DNA of 64,000 nucleotides from Phragmites australis (GCF_958298935.1 NC_084922.1:4156501-4220500), one strand, 5' to 3'; positions 12,084 to 24,807 are shown, counted from the first letter of the stretch. The notes: generated by a model from the letters alone, not told the origin. A program made the numbers and translations.

Positions 12084-13062
12084 TTATGCTTCCTCATCGG
12101 TTCTATTTTCCTTGCTGCAGTCCACCATCTTCTTTTTGGTTATACCCATATTAACCTTGACTTTTCCCTCAATCTCAGCCTCATGATCAACCATCAACAT
12201 AAGTTTCTTAAATTCCTCTAATTTTTCTCTAGCCTCAGCAAGAGCAGCCCTAGCTGTCTCTTTAGCTTGAATAGTAGATATATTCTCAGAAGTTGTATTT
12301 TCATCACTGCCCACATTGATTTTACAAGACAAACAACCCTAGCTAAATGCAAAGGATCTAAGGAATTAAAAACAACAAAAGATTTATGTTTAGAAGTACC
12401 TGAGGTGTCATTCTTTTGTTGTTTGAGTGCCTCAACCTTTATCTAGACAGGGACACCATCACTAGAAATTCTGGAGCTTTTTCTCTTGACAATCACTGGA
12501 GCACATCTTCGTTTGTAGGTTACAGGTGTAAACCCCTCCTCCAGGTGAACTACCTCTTGTGTGGATGTATGAATTTGCTTCTCTTTTTCAGAATTACCCA
12601 TCTCTACTACTTTCTCAGTTTGAATCAATTGAGAATTTTTTATTGGGTTCAAGTTCAACAGTGGAGCTATCCTTTTTGCTCTTTCTTCCACTTTTGCCTC
12701 CAGCCTCTGCATCTCATCCCTTTCTCTTTCTAGGGGTCCTCCTCATAGTCCACTTGTTCCTCCTCTACTTCATCATCTACTTTCTGTTGTGCGAGGTCTT
12801 GAGAGTCATTGATATCCATGTGATCATTTATTACTTCTTGTGTACCAAGTAACATGTCTGACCCAATTTCTGTCTTGTCCTCATCCTTCTCCAACTCTTG
12901 AATCAGTGTTGTTTCAATTAATATTTTACTTGTGTCATTATCTTCATTCTCCTCAAACTTTTCTCCAAAATTATCTCCTATATCAGTCTGTTTTTTGTTA
13001 TTAGTGGTGTTGCTTTTGCCTTCCTTACCGATACCCTCTTCACCAACTTGTGCTTGCATCAA
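12084..13062 (-). pseudogene. LINE linker/ORF1 C-terminal region
   Basis: Three short frames (12730-13062, 12443-12712, 12084-12332) are rich in Glu, Asp, Lys and Asn, with runs such as DDEVEEEQVDYEEDP. This is typical of the hydrophilic part between the ORF1 zinc knuckle and the endonuclease in grass LINEs. There is no catalytic motif. Assignment is by position and orientation within the element. Confidence 0.5.
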
Positions 13063-13339
13063 TCAAACAAAGCCAGAATCATGGCTACCTTCAAAATCCC
13101 CACCAAAATCCTCACCATCATCCTCATCCTTATCATTGTGTCTATCAAATTTAGAGAAGGGTTGTCAGATGGTGGAGGATGTTTGCCAACAGCATCAACT
13201 TGTTAAGTAATCTTATGACCTTCCCCATTAATGAAGACTTCTGTCTCCCCTCTAATCTAGCATGAATCTCTACTTGCAAGTTTCACCTTACCAGGACTAG
13301 GCCCATTTAAAGAATGCTCATCAACCTCCAAAGGGTCAC

Positions 13340-14698
13340 TGTCGGTGACACAGGAACCGGGGGTCCCCGAATCCCGAGGCTAGAACAGCAGAGTGCCACG
13401 TGGTGTCCTCCCTCAGGGGTTATCTCCCCGAGGTCCGAGAAGACCAAGTTCCCGGAGAGGGTGCTCGGGGCCATGAACAGTGGTCCCCGAGTACCCGTGT
13501 TCCCTGATGACCCGAGAAGGCTAAGTATCGGGAAGAGAGTGCTCGGGGTTGCAAACAGTGTCCCCCGAGCACCCAAGTCCCCCGACGACAAGAAAAGTAA
13601 GTTCCGAGAGAGAGTGCTCAGGGTTGCGAACAGTGGCCCCCGAGCACTCAGTTCCCCGAGGACCCAAGAAAAAACAAGTTCCGAGAGAGAGTGCTCGGGG
13701 CCGTGAACAGTGGCTCCCGAGCACTCGGTTCCCTGAGGACCAACAGAGGGCATATCCGGGAGAGAGTGCTTGGGGCTGCGAACAGTAGCCCCCGAGCACT
13801 CACAGTTCCCTGAGGGCCTGAGAACTCCTTCGTCGGTGGTCCCCACAAGGGCCCAGCGGTGAAGTGTCAACTGGCGAGAAGCCCGATGCTGCATTTAAGA
13901 AGGCGCGTGGCCTGTCACTTCTAACTGCTCCCCCCACGCCTACTGTCAGTCGCTGTCACAGCCTGACAGGGAGGTGTGGGGACATTTAATGCACGGGTCC
14001 CATGGCGCGTCATCCGATGCGCCTCGGGATAACGTCACAGAGCTCGAGGCGCCCCGCCTGCCGCCCTGCTGTGTCAAGCTTGCTCTGACCGGGCCGGAAC
14101 GCCGGGCTGCCCGGTGGGCCCTCACTGGAGCGACCGTTGAAAAGCGGCATGATGACGAACAAGATCGGACGGGGGCACGTTTTCAACCTTCCCCGTCACC
14201 TCGCGCAGCAGCCCATGATGGTTGCTTTCCATTTATGGCGCCTTGGAACTCGCACCATCCTTTCTCGGTATGCTACCGTCCCGGCGGGTATATAAGCGGG
14301 GTGGGCTCCCCGAAGAGAGGACCGGTTCAGATTGAGTTGAGTTGGGTTCAGAACAAGCTGAGTTGAGATCAAGACAACAGAGGATGAACCAGAAGACAAG
14401 TCTCGAAGAACAAGGAGCACGAAGCTCTAGACTTAGACAAATATTCTTGTAACACAGCAGATCCTCAGAGAAACATTCTCAGAGCATTTATAGCATACAC
14501 ACAGCAGTAGGGTGTTACACTCAGTGCGGCCCGAACCTGTCTAAAAATCCCCTAAGCATTTACTACTTCCTGCATCCGATCATTCCACCTCCACCTGCAT
14601 CTCATTCACCCCCATTTATTTCACCTACAAAGCGGATTCAGAATCATCCCCCCGGCCGAATCTCAAAGAGGGTCCCTCCGTATCCCCAGGCTTCACAT
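13340..14698 (+). mobile_element. LTR (copy 1), 3' end worn, inserted in the LINE
   Basis: It begins TGTCGGTGACACAGGAACCG and parallels the complete LTR at 54695-56086 through its whole length: the GTGCTCGGGG/CCCCGAGCAC repeat zone (about 13440-13805), a leader with GTATATAAGCGGGG (TATA box near 14287), the GGCCCGAACCTGTCTAAA block (about 14528) and ATCATCCCCCCGGCCGAATC (about 14645). The terminal CACCCTCCGACA seen in the other copy is missing, and no five-base duplication is found beside it. It is probably a solo LTR that lost its last bases. The 195-codon minus-strand frame at 13307-13894 comes from the repeat zone and is not a gene. Confidence 0.8.
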
Positions 14699-16464
14699 TA
14701 GCTTTAATCATTGTCTTTTCCACTGTCTTAAACTCAAAGCCTTTGAATCTGGTAAGTTGATATATCATATCATCATCAGGGAATGTAATCATAAATTCCT
14801 GATCTGACATCTGCCTTATCTTCCACCCTTTTTTGCCTCTAAAGAGGTGTAACATCTCTTTATCTATTATGTCAGTGGTGGTCTTTCATCTTTCAATGGT
14901 CATCACACCTAAAACCTCCTTGTTGTTACCAGCTTTTTTAGTAGATGGAATATGCATGTTGTAAAATCCCATACCAGGGAATCCAAAACCACACACTCTG
15001 AGGCCTCTTTTTTCAGGACATGTTGTGGCTTTATGAACAATTTTCTTATAACTGTAACAGAGTGTCGATTTGGTGCAGCGAGCTCTATGATTACTAGACT
15101 CATTATAGTTATAGCAGTACATTTCAGATGCAGAAGCTCCAAAAAAATTTACATTCACCTCTTGCCCCCACATTCCTTTGGTTTTTTGAAAACTCTACCT
15201 CACCCTTGCGCTTCCCCTTTTGGTCTTTTTTTAGTTTATTGCACAGTTCATGCTCCAACTCTAAAGGATTTTCATCTCTCTCTTCATGTCTGCTCTTGTT
15301 ATTCTGGCGGAAGACACCCCCTCCTTGAATACGATCCCATCCCTCTTTCTACAAATCTAGATCCCTAACAAACTATCGGTGACCTTCTCGATGAAAATTT
15401 TTCTGATCATCTCTACCATAGCTGGAAGAACCACCTCTATTGAAGTTGGAGGAAGCATCTCTACCCAAGGCCAGAGGGCCATCTCAACCAAAACTAGACT
15501 GACCTTCTCGACGTTGTTGGAGATCTCTGCCAGAGCACCATCAATCTTCACTATCTCTTCCCATCAAAGGCCCTTCTCTTCTATTTGGATCAGCTCTATT
15601 ACCAGATCGAAAGGAAGGCCATCCCGTCATCATCTCCTTCCCCTTGTTACGGTTCATCTCACCTCTAACAATCATCGCAAATGAACGAGAGTCAACTCTA
15701 TGTTGCACTACTCGAACGATCCGCCTTGCCGATGCCCCAAATCGACGGATCTCCACCGGCTTAGCTAGGAACCCTAGGTCTACCGCCTCAAGCGCTCTCC
15801 CTTTCGGAACCCACGCGCAGAACCCTACCGAGTTCAACAACGAGTGGCCATATATATCGTCGACACAAGTCCCATGAATGAAATTGGGCCAGACCGGAAC
15901 ACCGGTAATAACCGGGCTTTCCCCTGACCCCTCATTCCTGCGCATAATCGAACAAGCATCAATGGCGTCTCCCACCTCCACAGCGCCCAAATCATGCGCA
16001 AGCAAGGAATCAACTCTACCCTTTCTCTAATTGAAGCGTAATCTCTCGCTCAAATTCACAAGTACCTTTGGAAGAGATCCAAAAATAATTGTAGAAGGCA
16101 TTGGAGAAGATGATCGCTGTAAGGAACCCTCGCATACCATCACCACCTCTAATGGTGATGCGTATGGCAGAGATCCGCCCACCTAAGTCCTCCGAGAATA
16201 TGCCTGCACAACTCTAATCTCATCATGATTCCCCTTCAGAATCCGAGGATTGGGCACCGAATTTGCTATCGAATTCCCCAGAGCACCAAACCCTAGACAT
16301 TGTTGAGCCAAACGCGGCCAAAACCGTGCAATCGGGGTGGCAGGGAAAACACGGATTGTTTCCTGCCCTGACCACTCCTCATCTAGATCACCGGGTGAGT
16401 CACCGGAAATCCCCTCCGACAGCCCTCTCGCTCTCGACGTTAGAATCGCCTCTCTGAGTGCCAC
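14625..16464 (-). pseudogene. LINE ORF1-like protein region with zinc knuckles
   Basis: Minus-strand frames at 16183-16464, 15541-16005, 14886-15173 and 14625-14855 together look like the N-terminal protein of grass LINEs. It has a Ser/Arg-rich start, a central block (PVITGVPVWPNFIHGTCV), then two zinc-knuckle-like motifs, CYNYNESSNHRARC and CYSYKKIVHKATTC. Each knuckle has Tyr in place of its second cysteine, so zinc binding is doubtful. The last part of 14625-14855 runs into the inserted LTR. It is non-functional. Confidence 0.6.
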
Positions 16465-16580
16465 ACCCCCAGCTCTGAGCTCTATGATCAGACTACGAGA
16501 GTATGGCCAATGGTCGACCCGTACTAATCCATGTTGTTATTCTGCACCCGACGGACCTTCAAGCCTCTAATGGCGTCTTC

Positions 16581-17279
16581 CGGCTTAGGTTAGTCCTCAC
16601 GCTTCCGTAATTGAGCACGTGTTTAACTCTAAGGGCTAGTGATCATATTATCAAGTGAGAATTAGGCTTACAACACCACTTTGAATCATACATGATTTTG
16701 ACAGATGTTCTATGTTGCGTGATTTACGAACCCTTTATAAAAAAGATAATATGCATGTTCAATGCACAATAGTAACCGGTTCATCATAAACTGTGAATTT
16801 AGCTGATCTCCAAATTAGGTAAAAAAATATTAATTAGTTAGAAAGTAACATTTAGATGAAATGGACAGGAATACTGCTAGTCTGCAAAATGCATGATAGG
16901 TGCTATCCCCATCCACAAAACATGTAGCTGATGGTAAGTTTTTTATTAAGCATTTGCACAGAGCCTCGACTATTGCAAAATTTGTCAAACTATTAGATCA
17001 TTCGAATAACACAAATAAGTAGTACACAGAATTGTGACACTCTATTCCAAAATCAATCGATCACTTGACGACAAAGTGCGCGCGTGTGTTGTGCGATGGG
17101 AGGGAGGGGATGCAATGCAAAAGGAAGAGGAGGGAAAAAGAGGTGCGCGGCAACTGGAATGGAAGGTGATCAAGTGAAGGGATGCGATACAGAAACTCAC
17201 GGGTTAATTTCAAACTTGAATTTCAAAAAAAAATATCAGTGCTAGCTGATTCAACGAAAAAATACAATCCGAGTAAATT
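16581..17279. other. Intergenic, no gene recognised
   Basis: AT-rich sequence with a purine-rich patch at about 17095-17170. No reading frame of note. Confidence 0.5.
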
Positions 17280-17537
17280 TCAGGCAACTACATAGGCATT
17301 GCCAAATCCACCTGCTGGTTGCTGCATCTGACCAAATGAAATGCTCATCGGACTTGCAGGACCGGGCGAAAACCAGGCTTGGTTCATGCTCGGGTCAGGC
17401 TGGGATTTGCTCGGGTCAAATATGTGCATTCCAGTTCCATATTTTGGCCCATGGGACGAATATATATCCATTGCTTGGCCCGTGAAACGACTCCAGGATC
17501 GCAAACCACAGCAGCGAAAGTGAAGACACATCAACAC
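17280..17537 (-). pseudogene. Unrecognised short reading frame, possible gene fragment
   Basis: This is an 85-codon frame. From residue 23 on it is Pro/Ser/Gly/Gln-rich (IFDPSKSQPDPSMNQAWFSP, then ISFGQMQQPAGGFGNAYVVA) and looks more like the C-terminus of a real protein than random translation. No family is recognised and no upstream exon was found. It could be the last exon of a lost gene or a fragment carried by a transposon. Confidence 0.25.
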
Positions 17538-18588
17538 TACTGAGTACTTCCAATCTTCTGCGAAGACGGCAACATACGAGTGTTCGTCTGCAGCTCAACA
17601 GGTCGTGTCGCTTCGTGTGCCTGGACCTGGACCCGGAGCACGCTGCACGCACTGACGCACGGCTCCATCAGTCCATCGTCTCGTCCAAGTCAGAGGTCTC
17701 GTCCAACAGAGTAGCGTAAAAGTGAACGTCCAACGGACACGACAGGTCGTACGAGCATGGAGGCGCCTCAGGAACCGGAGTGGCATCGTCGATGCGATGC
17801 ATCATCAGCAGCAGCCATACTGCTACACCTGCGGCAAATACGTACGTAGTACTACTACAATTATTGAGAATTCAGTACAGTACAGTACAATTCCTACACG
17901 CCGACAGCATGCATAGACAACGAGCAGCAGTAGCTACTAGCCAGTAGCGGTAGAGGCCATGGGCCATGGCTACTCCGGCCTCCAGCTTTCCAAGGTCCTT
18001 TCTGTCTCTCTCTGCCCTGGCTCTCTGGCCGCGAGGGACCCGCACAATCGGCATGGCAGTGCAGACTTCAGAAGCAAAGCAAGCGCAGCTGCACAGCGAT
18101 TCCCCGCAGCGATTGCCCATCCTTGTGCTCCGCCTCTCCCGCTCTTCTGTTTTCGTGTCGCGGGGGAGCAGCACTGCACTGGTGTGCTGCTGCTGCCGCC
18201 GATGCCATCTCTGGTCCCCGTGCCTGAAACAGAATTTACCAGTACATCCATCACCGCGACCATATTCTGAGTACATCATAGCAAAATGTAACCTTCCAAA
18301 CCATCCAGAGAAAAGGATGGTGGCTAATCATATATCCACATGCTGCGACATCACAGGAGAACCAGGATAATTACACAAAACGAAGAAGCTACCTGTCACT
18401 ACTACACACTTCCAGAATTCAGCCTCTACTGTAACATGGCTCGCAGCCACCAAATTCCTGCTTCTTTTCTCATCCGACGAACAGAACAGAAGCACCAAAA
18501 AAGGCAAAAGAGAGAACACAGGGAAACTAGTTGTGCTAGCTAACTACAAGTTTCTTCGTGTTCTTCTTGCATCTGTCTGAACCTGTTG
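17538..18588. other. Intergenic and probable 3' UTR of the LRR gene
   Basis: GC-moderate sequence with frames open on both strands that match nothing. The part adjoining 18589 should contain the 3' UTR of the minus-strand LRR gene. Confidence 0.4.
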
Positions 18589-21098
18589 CTATAGGAGCAT
18601 CGGCACAAGGGATGCAGCCACCATCACCAAGTACCAAAATCCAGAGACCTTGGCAGCTGACAGGCCAAATGAAGAGGCCGTGAGGCTTGAGCTCGCCTCA
18701 GGCTTCCTCCCGTCCTCCTTGTCCCTCGCACCAACACTGGGCTCCTGCAGATCCTTGCACACCACCACGCCGGAGGGCGCGTGTGCCGCGTCGACCGCGG
18801 CGATGTTGTAGCACAGGCCAGGGTTGTCCCAGGAGGCGAACCTCCTGCCCATCCTCTGGTAGAATCCCGTCGAGAACTCCAGCGTCCCAGTCAAATTGTT
18901 GCCGTTCAGATACAGCGCGCCGATGTTCGGCAACTTGGCGAGCTTGGCGGGCACGCTTCCGGTCAGACGGTTGTGGTCAAGCGCCAAGAACCGCAGCCCG
19001 GTCAGCACCGCCATGGATTCCGGTATGGTTCCGACTAGACGAAGGTTGGACAAGTCCAGTGTGGCAAGGTCGGTCAGCTTATCCCAGCCAGACTGCACCA
19101 GGCTCCCTCCCAATGGGTTGTTCGAAAGCAGCAGGTCCTGCAGTGACACCATGCCTTGCACAAACTGGGGCAACCCACCGGTGAGGCTGTTGTTTCTGAG
19201 GTCCAGCAATGTGAGGTTCTTGAGGGCTCCGAGCTCCGGCGGGATGCTCCCTTGCAACCGGTTGTTGCTCAGGTCCATCTTGAGGAGCCCCCTAAGACCA
19301 CCTAGCGATGAAGGCAGAGACCCGGTTAGATAGTTCTTGCTCAGGTCCATGATCAATAGCTCGGCGCGGCGGTCGTTACCGAGTGTCGCCGGGATCGGAC
19401 CCGACAGCCTGTTCCCGGACAGCACGAGCCGTCTGAGCTTCGGCAAAGCACCAAGCTCGGCAGGCACAATACCGGTGAGATTGTTCTCAACGATGACCAG
19501 TGATTGCAGGCTCGCCAAGCGGCCCAGGGACACCGGTACTGCGCCGGTGAGGCCCGGGTTCGTGCGGAACTCCAGCGTCTCAAGGCTCCCGGATAGCTTC
19601 TCCCAGCTGGTGGTTGGGATGGCAGTGGGGTTGCTAGCAGGGAAGCAATTGTAGAAGGACAGCGTCTTGAGGTGCCTCAGATCGAACAGCTGGGGGCTGA
19701 ACTTGGCGTCAGGAGCGCACTGCAGTGAGTTGTCAAGAACTGGACCAATGCTGATCACTGTTGGGTACCACAAGCCATTGAAGAGATCACATGACACCCC
19801 CTGCAAAAATTTTGGCATCCAAGAACCAGTTATTCCACAGAATTTGAATACTCCTTACAGAGAGGCACGGTGAATGAGAGGCAACATTTGGGTTTTAGTA
19901 GTAATCAACAACTTAGATGTGTTATTACCACTAACGGACATGGAAAGTAACACATGTTAAACACCATTGGAGTAACAACTAGCAGTAACAGACATGGATG
20001 AGCCAAAAGTTCCACAGAGATGGTGACATTTCTTAAAGGTACACCTGCAAATTTCCCCCCTTTCTAACCTTCTAGTGACAATCAAATTGAAATTCCAGTT
20101 ACTGAATGTAAATACTTGCTATGTCTTAGTTATGCCACTTAACAAATGATAATCAACCAAAATCTTGTATGGAGTAGAAAAACAGGCCTGTCTGCCGAGC
20201 AAAAGGAACAAGATACTAGAATAGAGAGTATTGTATGAGATGCATTGGCGAAACATGCCATTTCAAATCAGAGATTCTTTTCATGTGAGTGGAAATTTCC
20301 TGCCCAAGAGATCCTCCTAAAATAAGTAAAGACTGAAAGAAGCAAGGTTGCTTCTAACAGTGAAGTGATGTGCCCAGGAAACAGTAGTACACTCTACAAG
20401 CAACAGTTTAGAAACAGAGAGCTCGAAGAACACAAGACAAAAGAGAGGCTACCAAAAACAAGAAAAATTGAAACTAAGAAGAAGAACTATGCTCAAATGA
20501 GATATTTAGAAAACAAGAAAGTCACAGATAAAATTAAAGACTCATTTTTTGGAGCATCCTATTGCATCTAGCATTGAACAAATATAAAGCATTTACTACA
20601 CTTAGCATCCCCAAAATTTCAGGTCTAAGCAACAGTGAGCACCAACATAGGATACAAATAAGTGTTCATTTTTGTAAAGGAAAAATATTCATGTGATAAT
20701 CATGGAGTGAACAAGGCAAAACAACAAGGAACCTTGTCCCCCAAAAAAGAAAGTTCTGTTTTGTAAAGAATACGAAGAGAAAGCATGCTTGGTCGTCCAA
20801 GAAACCAAACAAATACGAACGAAACAGAGAAGCAGAATAAGAAGAGGAGATTGCAACTTCGCACACACTCGAAGGCGCTCACCTGGATGGGAGACCAGCC
20901 GCAGGGATCGGGGTAGAGCCCCGAGCCATTCCACCCCTTGCCCACGAAGCTCTCGATGGCCGCGTACAGGGCCCTCTTCTCCTTCTCCTCCATCGGCGCC
21001 GTCGCCGCCGAGCTGTCCTCGCCTTGCCCCGAGCAGGCATGGAGCGCCATGAACACGAGACCGAGAACCAGCAGCCAGCAACTGCTAACACGCTTCAT
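18589..21098 (-). CDS. Leucine-rich repeat protein, PII-2 (Piriformospora indica-insensitive 2) type
   Basis: There are two exons: 21098-20883 and 19800-18589, with a GT-AG phase-0 intron. The join ...GWSPIQ|GVSCDLFNG restores the usual motif and gives 475 aa. Residues 1-25 are a signal peptide. A Cys-rich cap (DPCGWSPIQGVSC) and a conserved block (WYPTVISIGPVLDNSLQC) follow. About ten LRRs come next, with the plant-extracellular consensus LxxLxLxxNxLxGxIP, from about residue 115 to 390. Near the C-terminus is WDNPGLCYNI. The last 25 residues are hydrophobic (VSGFWYLVMVAASLVPMLL), suggesting a membrane or GPI anchor. There is no kinase domain. In Arabidopsis the namesake is needed for growth promotion by a root endophyte. 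Here the role is inferred: a cell-surface LRR protein. Length and architecture match the family and no defects are seen. Confidence 0.92.
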
Positions 21099-21159
21099 TG
21101 CCGCCGAAGGAACAAAAGAGCCACTACTCCGCCCAGCTCTTGGCCACCTGCTCGCTCGC

Positions 21160-21167
21160 TATATAGC
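21160..21167 (-). promoter_or_regulatory. TATA box of the LRR gene
   Basis: CTATATAG lies about 62 bases upstream of the minus-strand ATG at 21098, implying a short leader. Confidence 0.6.
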
Positions 21168-21170
21168 CAT

Positions 21171-21174
<4 letters not shown>

Positions 21175-21208
<34 letters not shown>
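21175..21208. repeat. (CT)n microsatellite just upstream of the LRR gene TATA box
   Basis: About 16 CT units (GA on the coding strand) lie immediately 5' of the TATA box. GA/CT tracts at this position are common in plant core promoters and may bind GAGA-type (BBR/BPC) factors. That role is inference. Confidence 0.85.
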
Positions 21209-21211
<3 letters not shown>

Positions 21212-23264
21212 GCGCTTGCTCGCAAGGTGTGCCCTTCCTTTCTAGGTGGCAGGTAAACGTGGGTTCCGCGGTGCAGAAGAGATGGTTGCGAGGACCCGAG
21301 ACACTCCCCTATGCGAAGAGCTGCACTGGGGATCCCAAGGCGGCCACCACAGGCAGGCAGGCGAGCAGGCCGGCGCACAGAGAGAGAGAGCGAGACTTGC
21401 GGGTTTGGTTTTTGTAGCGGCAGAGGGAAAGGGATGAGTTAAAGATGGATTGCCGTAACGATAACACCGGTGAAAAGACGGCGAGGGTACACCGGAAAAT
21501 CCCAATGGGCTGCGTGCGCGCGCTGTGGTGGGGTAGCTAGCTTTACCCAGGATCTGAAATGACTTGCGATTAGATACAAGGGAGGAATGTCTCGTCTCTA
21601 CACCTCTCTCTCTCTCCTGCTGCTGCTGCTGCGACGCCTCTCTCTCTCTCGATCTCTACATGCATGTGGTGTAGTGTAGAGTAGTGCTCTGCAGTGAGAC
21701 GAAGGATGGCAGGATAAGACGGCCACGGGTGTGACTGATGCAGCGCGATGGTAACACAAGTAATGACAGCATTTATTTTAGAAAAAGAAAAGAAAGCATG
21801 TTGCCTTTCTTTCCTCTCGATGTAAATTCGACAGATTCGCCATGGATTTCTTGTTAACTACTCCTCCTGTTTTGACATTAATAAGATGGTGGCACTTTGG
21901 CCCAGGTTAATTCACCGCCTGTTCTTCAGCTACCTGAGAAAAAAAGCAGGCAGGAGTAGGGAGCAGAGCGGTTTTACTCCGCTTTGCAGAAATCAGCGAG
22001 AGGCCGTTGGCTTTTAGGCTCGCAGCCATCAATCGCGTCGCCCAACACAGTAGAGTAGTAGAGCAGGTATGGAGCAGCGGACCTCGTCTGGACTCTGCGA
22101 TGGCTACTCCTGCTCCCTAGTCCTATCCTGCTCGGGGCGGCCGGCTACTCCGGCATAGCTCCTAGTGGAAAGAGGTGGAATTTTTAGATCTCGGACATTT
22201 TTAACCTATGGTGAAACAATATTAAGAAATAGATTTTTTTACGGCGATAGAACCGTTGGCGCCATTGTTAAATTGACAACTGTCGTGTATATCTCGTAAA
22301 TCCAATGTAAAAATATTATGTGTCAGCTATCACGTACTATTTAATTATAACATCAAATATTATGATGTCTATAAAAAGATTTATCTTTATGTATTATTTA
22401 TATAGAGGTCTATTTGTAGAATATGTTTTAAAAAAGAATAAAAATGTAAAAATTCTGCATGCAAAGAGGCGCTGCTAGTAGCAGTAGTACCATCCAGAGT
22501 TGACAGAACATGGCATATCGGTAGGGCTGAAAATACAGTTCGAGGCTCACGAGCCAGCTAGGGCTCGAAGACGCTTGCGAGCGGCTCGTTGGCTTGGTCA
22601 CCGGCCCAACCCAAGGAGCCCAACTAAGCTACCCCTAACGGCACAGCTCATGCGTGATGCTGATTTAGGGTTTCACGGGGCGTCACTTAAATACTCGACT
22701 GCAGAAGCGCCAGCTACCGGGCGTCAGAGACCGCGAGAAGCAGAGAAGCATCATGCATCGTCGCACCGCCACCGTCTTGTACTACTGCCCGCCTGCTCGC
22801 CCTCATCCTGCACGACCGCACACCCGACGTGGCACCGGCCACCGCTGTCGCTTCTCCACCCGCGACGTTGCACGATCGTAGTCCATGGAACAGGAGCGTC
22901 AACCAAGCGACGTCTCCTGGATCACCTCCACAACACACGGAGGGAAGGGGCGCGCTTCCACCGCTCGTGCTGAGCCCACTGTGATCGTGGAAGGCCAGTG
23001 CATCCTAATTCGAGGCCACATATCAGGTACTCCACTCGGTGACTCAGGCAACTCTGCAGCCTATAGGTTGTAGCTCTGCTTTAGACTTTAGTTGATGGGG
23101 TTCCTAGTTTTAGAAGCAGCTGGCACAAGTGATTCATTTAGTTGATGGGTTCCTAGTTTTAGAAGTTAGAACCATCTGCATGAAGGATTGTGTATGCAAG
23201 TACTAAGGGATTCTGGTTGTCATCTTGTGTTAGAAATTTCAGAAATTAGAAGTTTAGAACCAAT
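21209..23264. other. Upstream region of LRR gene and intergenic sequence
   Basis: It contains further CT and CTG microsatellite tracts (about 21606-21653). A GC-rich stretch (about 22500-23070) has open frames of 62-157 codons resembling no known protein. 22160-22480 is AT-rich and empty. Confidence 0.4.
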
Positions 23265-24293
23265 GTGATACTGCTTGAAGTTATAACCGGTTTTAGAACC
23301 AGAAAATATGAAAATATGAAAATTTCAAAAAATTTGGTCGCTTGTTTAGATTCGATGTCCATGATACTAGCAAGATCAAGATCTATATTGAGCAACAACT
23401 CTCCTATAAAGAAATGGACTTCATGTATGTGTGAAGTGACGTATGGAACAACTAAGAGCATGCAACTATTTTACAAGTATCTCAATTCTTTGTTCCGCAT
23501 CACTATAGCTCTCAAAAGTGGAGATTCCAGTACTGTCCAAGGGATCTCAAGGAAGTTGCTTGCTAGGATGTCCAAGGAGAGTGTTCCATTTAGTGTCGTG
23601 GATTTTCTTTGGGAAGAGATATATACTACATCCCATGCACCTAGCAAAAGTTATGCTTACACTCCCTATATCATGTTCATGATTGAGAAAGTCGCAAAGA
23701 AGATTTTTTTTAAAGAAGTAAAGCATGAGCCTTATAAGGTAAGGTTGGTAAGCTTAATATCAACTTCTTCTATGCCACCTTCCCCTCCAAGGACAGCACC
23801 CAGTGCGACACAAAGTGCAGCACCGAGGCGAAGTTCTTCCTCTTGTGACTCACTTTCCTTCATCAAGAGTGCTCTCAAGGCAATATTCAATATGTGCACT
23901 CACAATGTCATGAAAATAAAGGAGCACAAGGACAAGACAAATTTAAGGTTGATGAAGGTTGAAGAGACGCAAAAGGCATTCATACTCATTTGCGAATTGA
24001 GCCTCCATGTTCTTCGGTTGCCTCTGAAAAAGAAGTGAGTGAGCTTGAAGCTTTTGAGAGTCCTTGAGCTTGGTATGATGAAGCCCAAGGTGCTACAAGG
24101 GGTACCGCATAATCCACTCATGCTCAAGACATTGAGGAAGAGACCTAGGATGAAGAAGAGGATTTGGGCGGTATCGAGGAAAGCTCTCAATATGATGATG
24201 ATGATGCTAGCAGCAATAAAGATGGAGATGAGGACTACGTGGACAACGACTAGATCTCTCTCTTTCAGCTTCTCTTTCTTTTTGGTAACTTGA
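23265..24293 (+). pseudogene. Degenerate 3' ORF of a large copia-like (SIRE/Maximus type) retroelement
   Basis: A 257-codon frame (23265-24038) carries KESVPFSVVDFLWEEI and APSKSYAYTPYIMFMIEKV, the pattern of the 'putative plant transposon protein' encoded downstream of pol in large copia elements. After a frameshift, an acidic Asp/Glu-rich tail follows, encoded at about 24030-24255, and then sequence ending in CCAAAGAGGGAGAG as in such elements. The LTR that follows (24808) supports this. Other parts of the element (gag, integrase, RT) are not present in the window. Several stops make it non-functional. Confidence 0.55.
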
Positions 24294-24807
24294 TACCAAA
24301 GAGGGAGAGAATGTATCATTTCTTTCATACTGTATGTTCTGTCTAAATCCGGAGTCTTCGGGTTCACATGAAGTATACGGGTTTTGGGCAATGTCATGTC
24401 GTTCAAAATCTTTATCTTTCGATGTTAGACATGTAAGACTTAATGTAATATGTGATGAACTACGTGTGGTGTGCTTGATGTTGATTTTTAAATTTGTAAG
24501 AACTTAAGTTGTTAGTGTGAGATCTTCATGATATTCTATGGTATAATGTTTGTTTCTCTCTTTCTTTATGTGATATGTTATGTCATACAGATCATATTTA
24601 TCATGTTTACTCACACTCTTTGCACCCCACGGATGTTAAGATATAGGGGAAGCTCTTACAAAAAATTCTTTTAAATATGTGCATTTGATGTCAAAATTAA
24701 ATTTTAGCAATGCACACATTTAGGGAGAGCTCACCATATATCTTAGAATTCAATTATCTTTTATAAGCTTTAATCATGTTATCATCAATCATCAAAAATA
24801 GGAAGTT

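Larger units (their letters stand above)
9000..16580 (-). mobile_element. Degenerate L1-type non-LTR retrotransposon (LINE)
   Basis: Read on the minus strand from about 16580 down to about 9000, the order is: ORF1-like protein with a zinc-knuckle region, an acidic/lysine-rich linker, an endonuclease start, reverse transcriptase, and a C-terminal zinc-finger domain. That is the order in plant L1 elements. All frames are broken by stops and shifts, most of the endonuclease is missing, and an LTR lies inside ORF1 (13340-14698). I could not identify a poly(A) tail or target duplication at the low-coordinate end, so both borders are approximate. Confidence 0.8.

Noticed and set aside
13307..13894. 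195-codon minus-strand frame
   Set aside because: It lies in the tandem GC-rich unit array of an LTR. The translation is just the repeat read in one frame.
22500..22973. 157-codon plus-strand frame
   Set aside because: Arg/His/Ser-rich, no motif, and equally open on the other strand.
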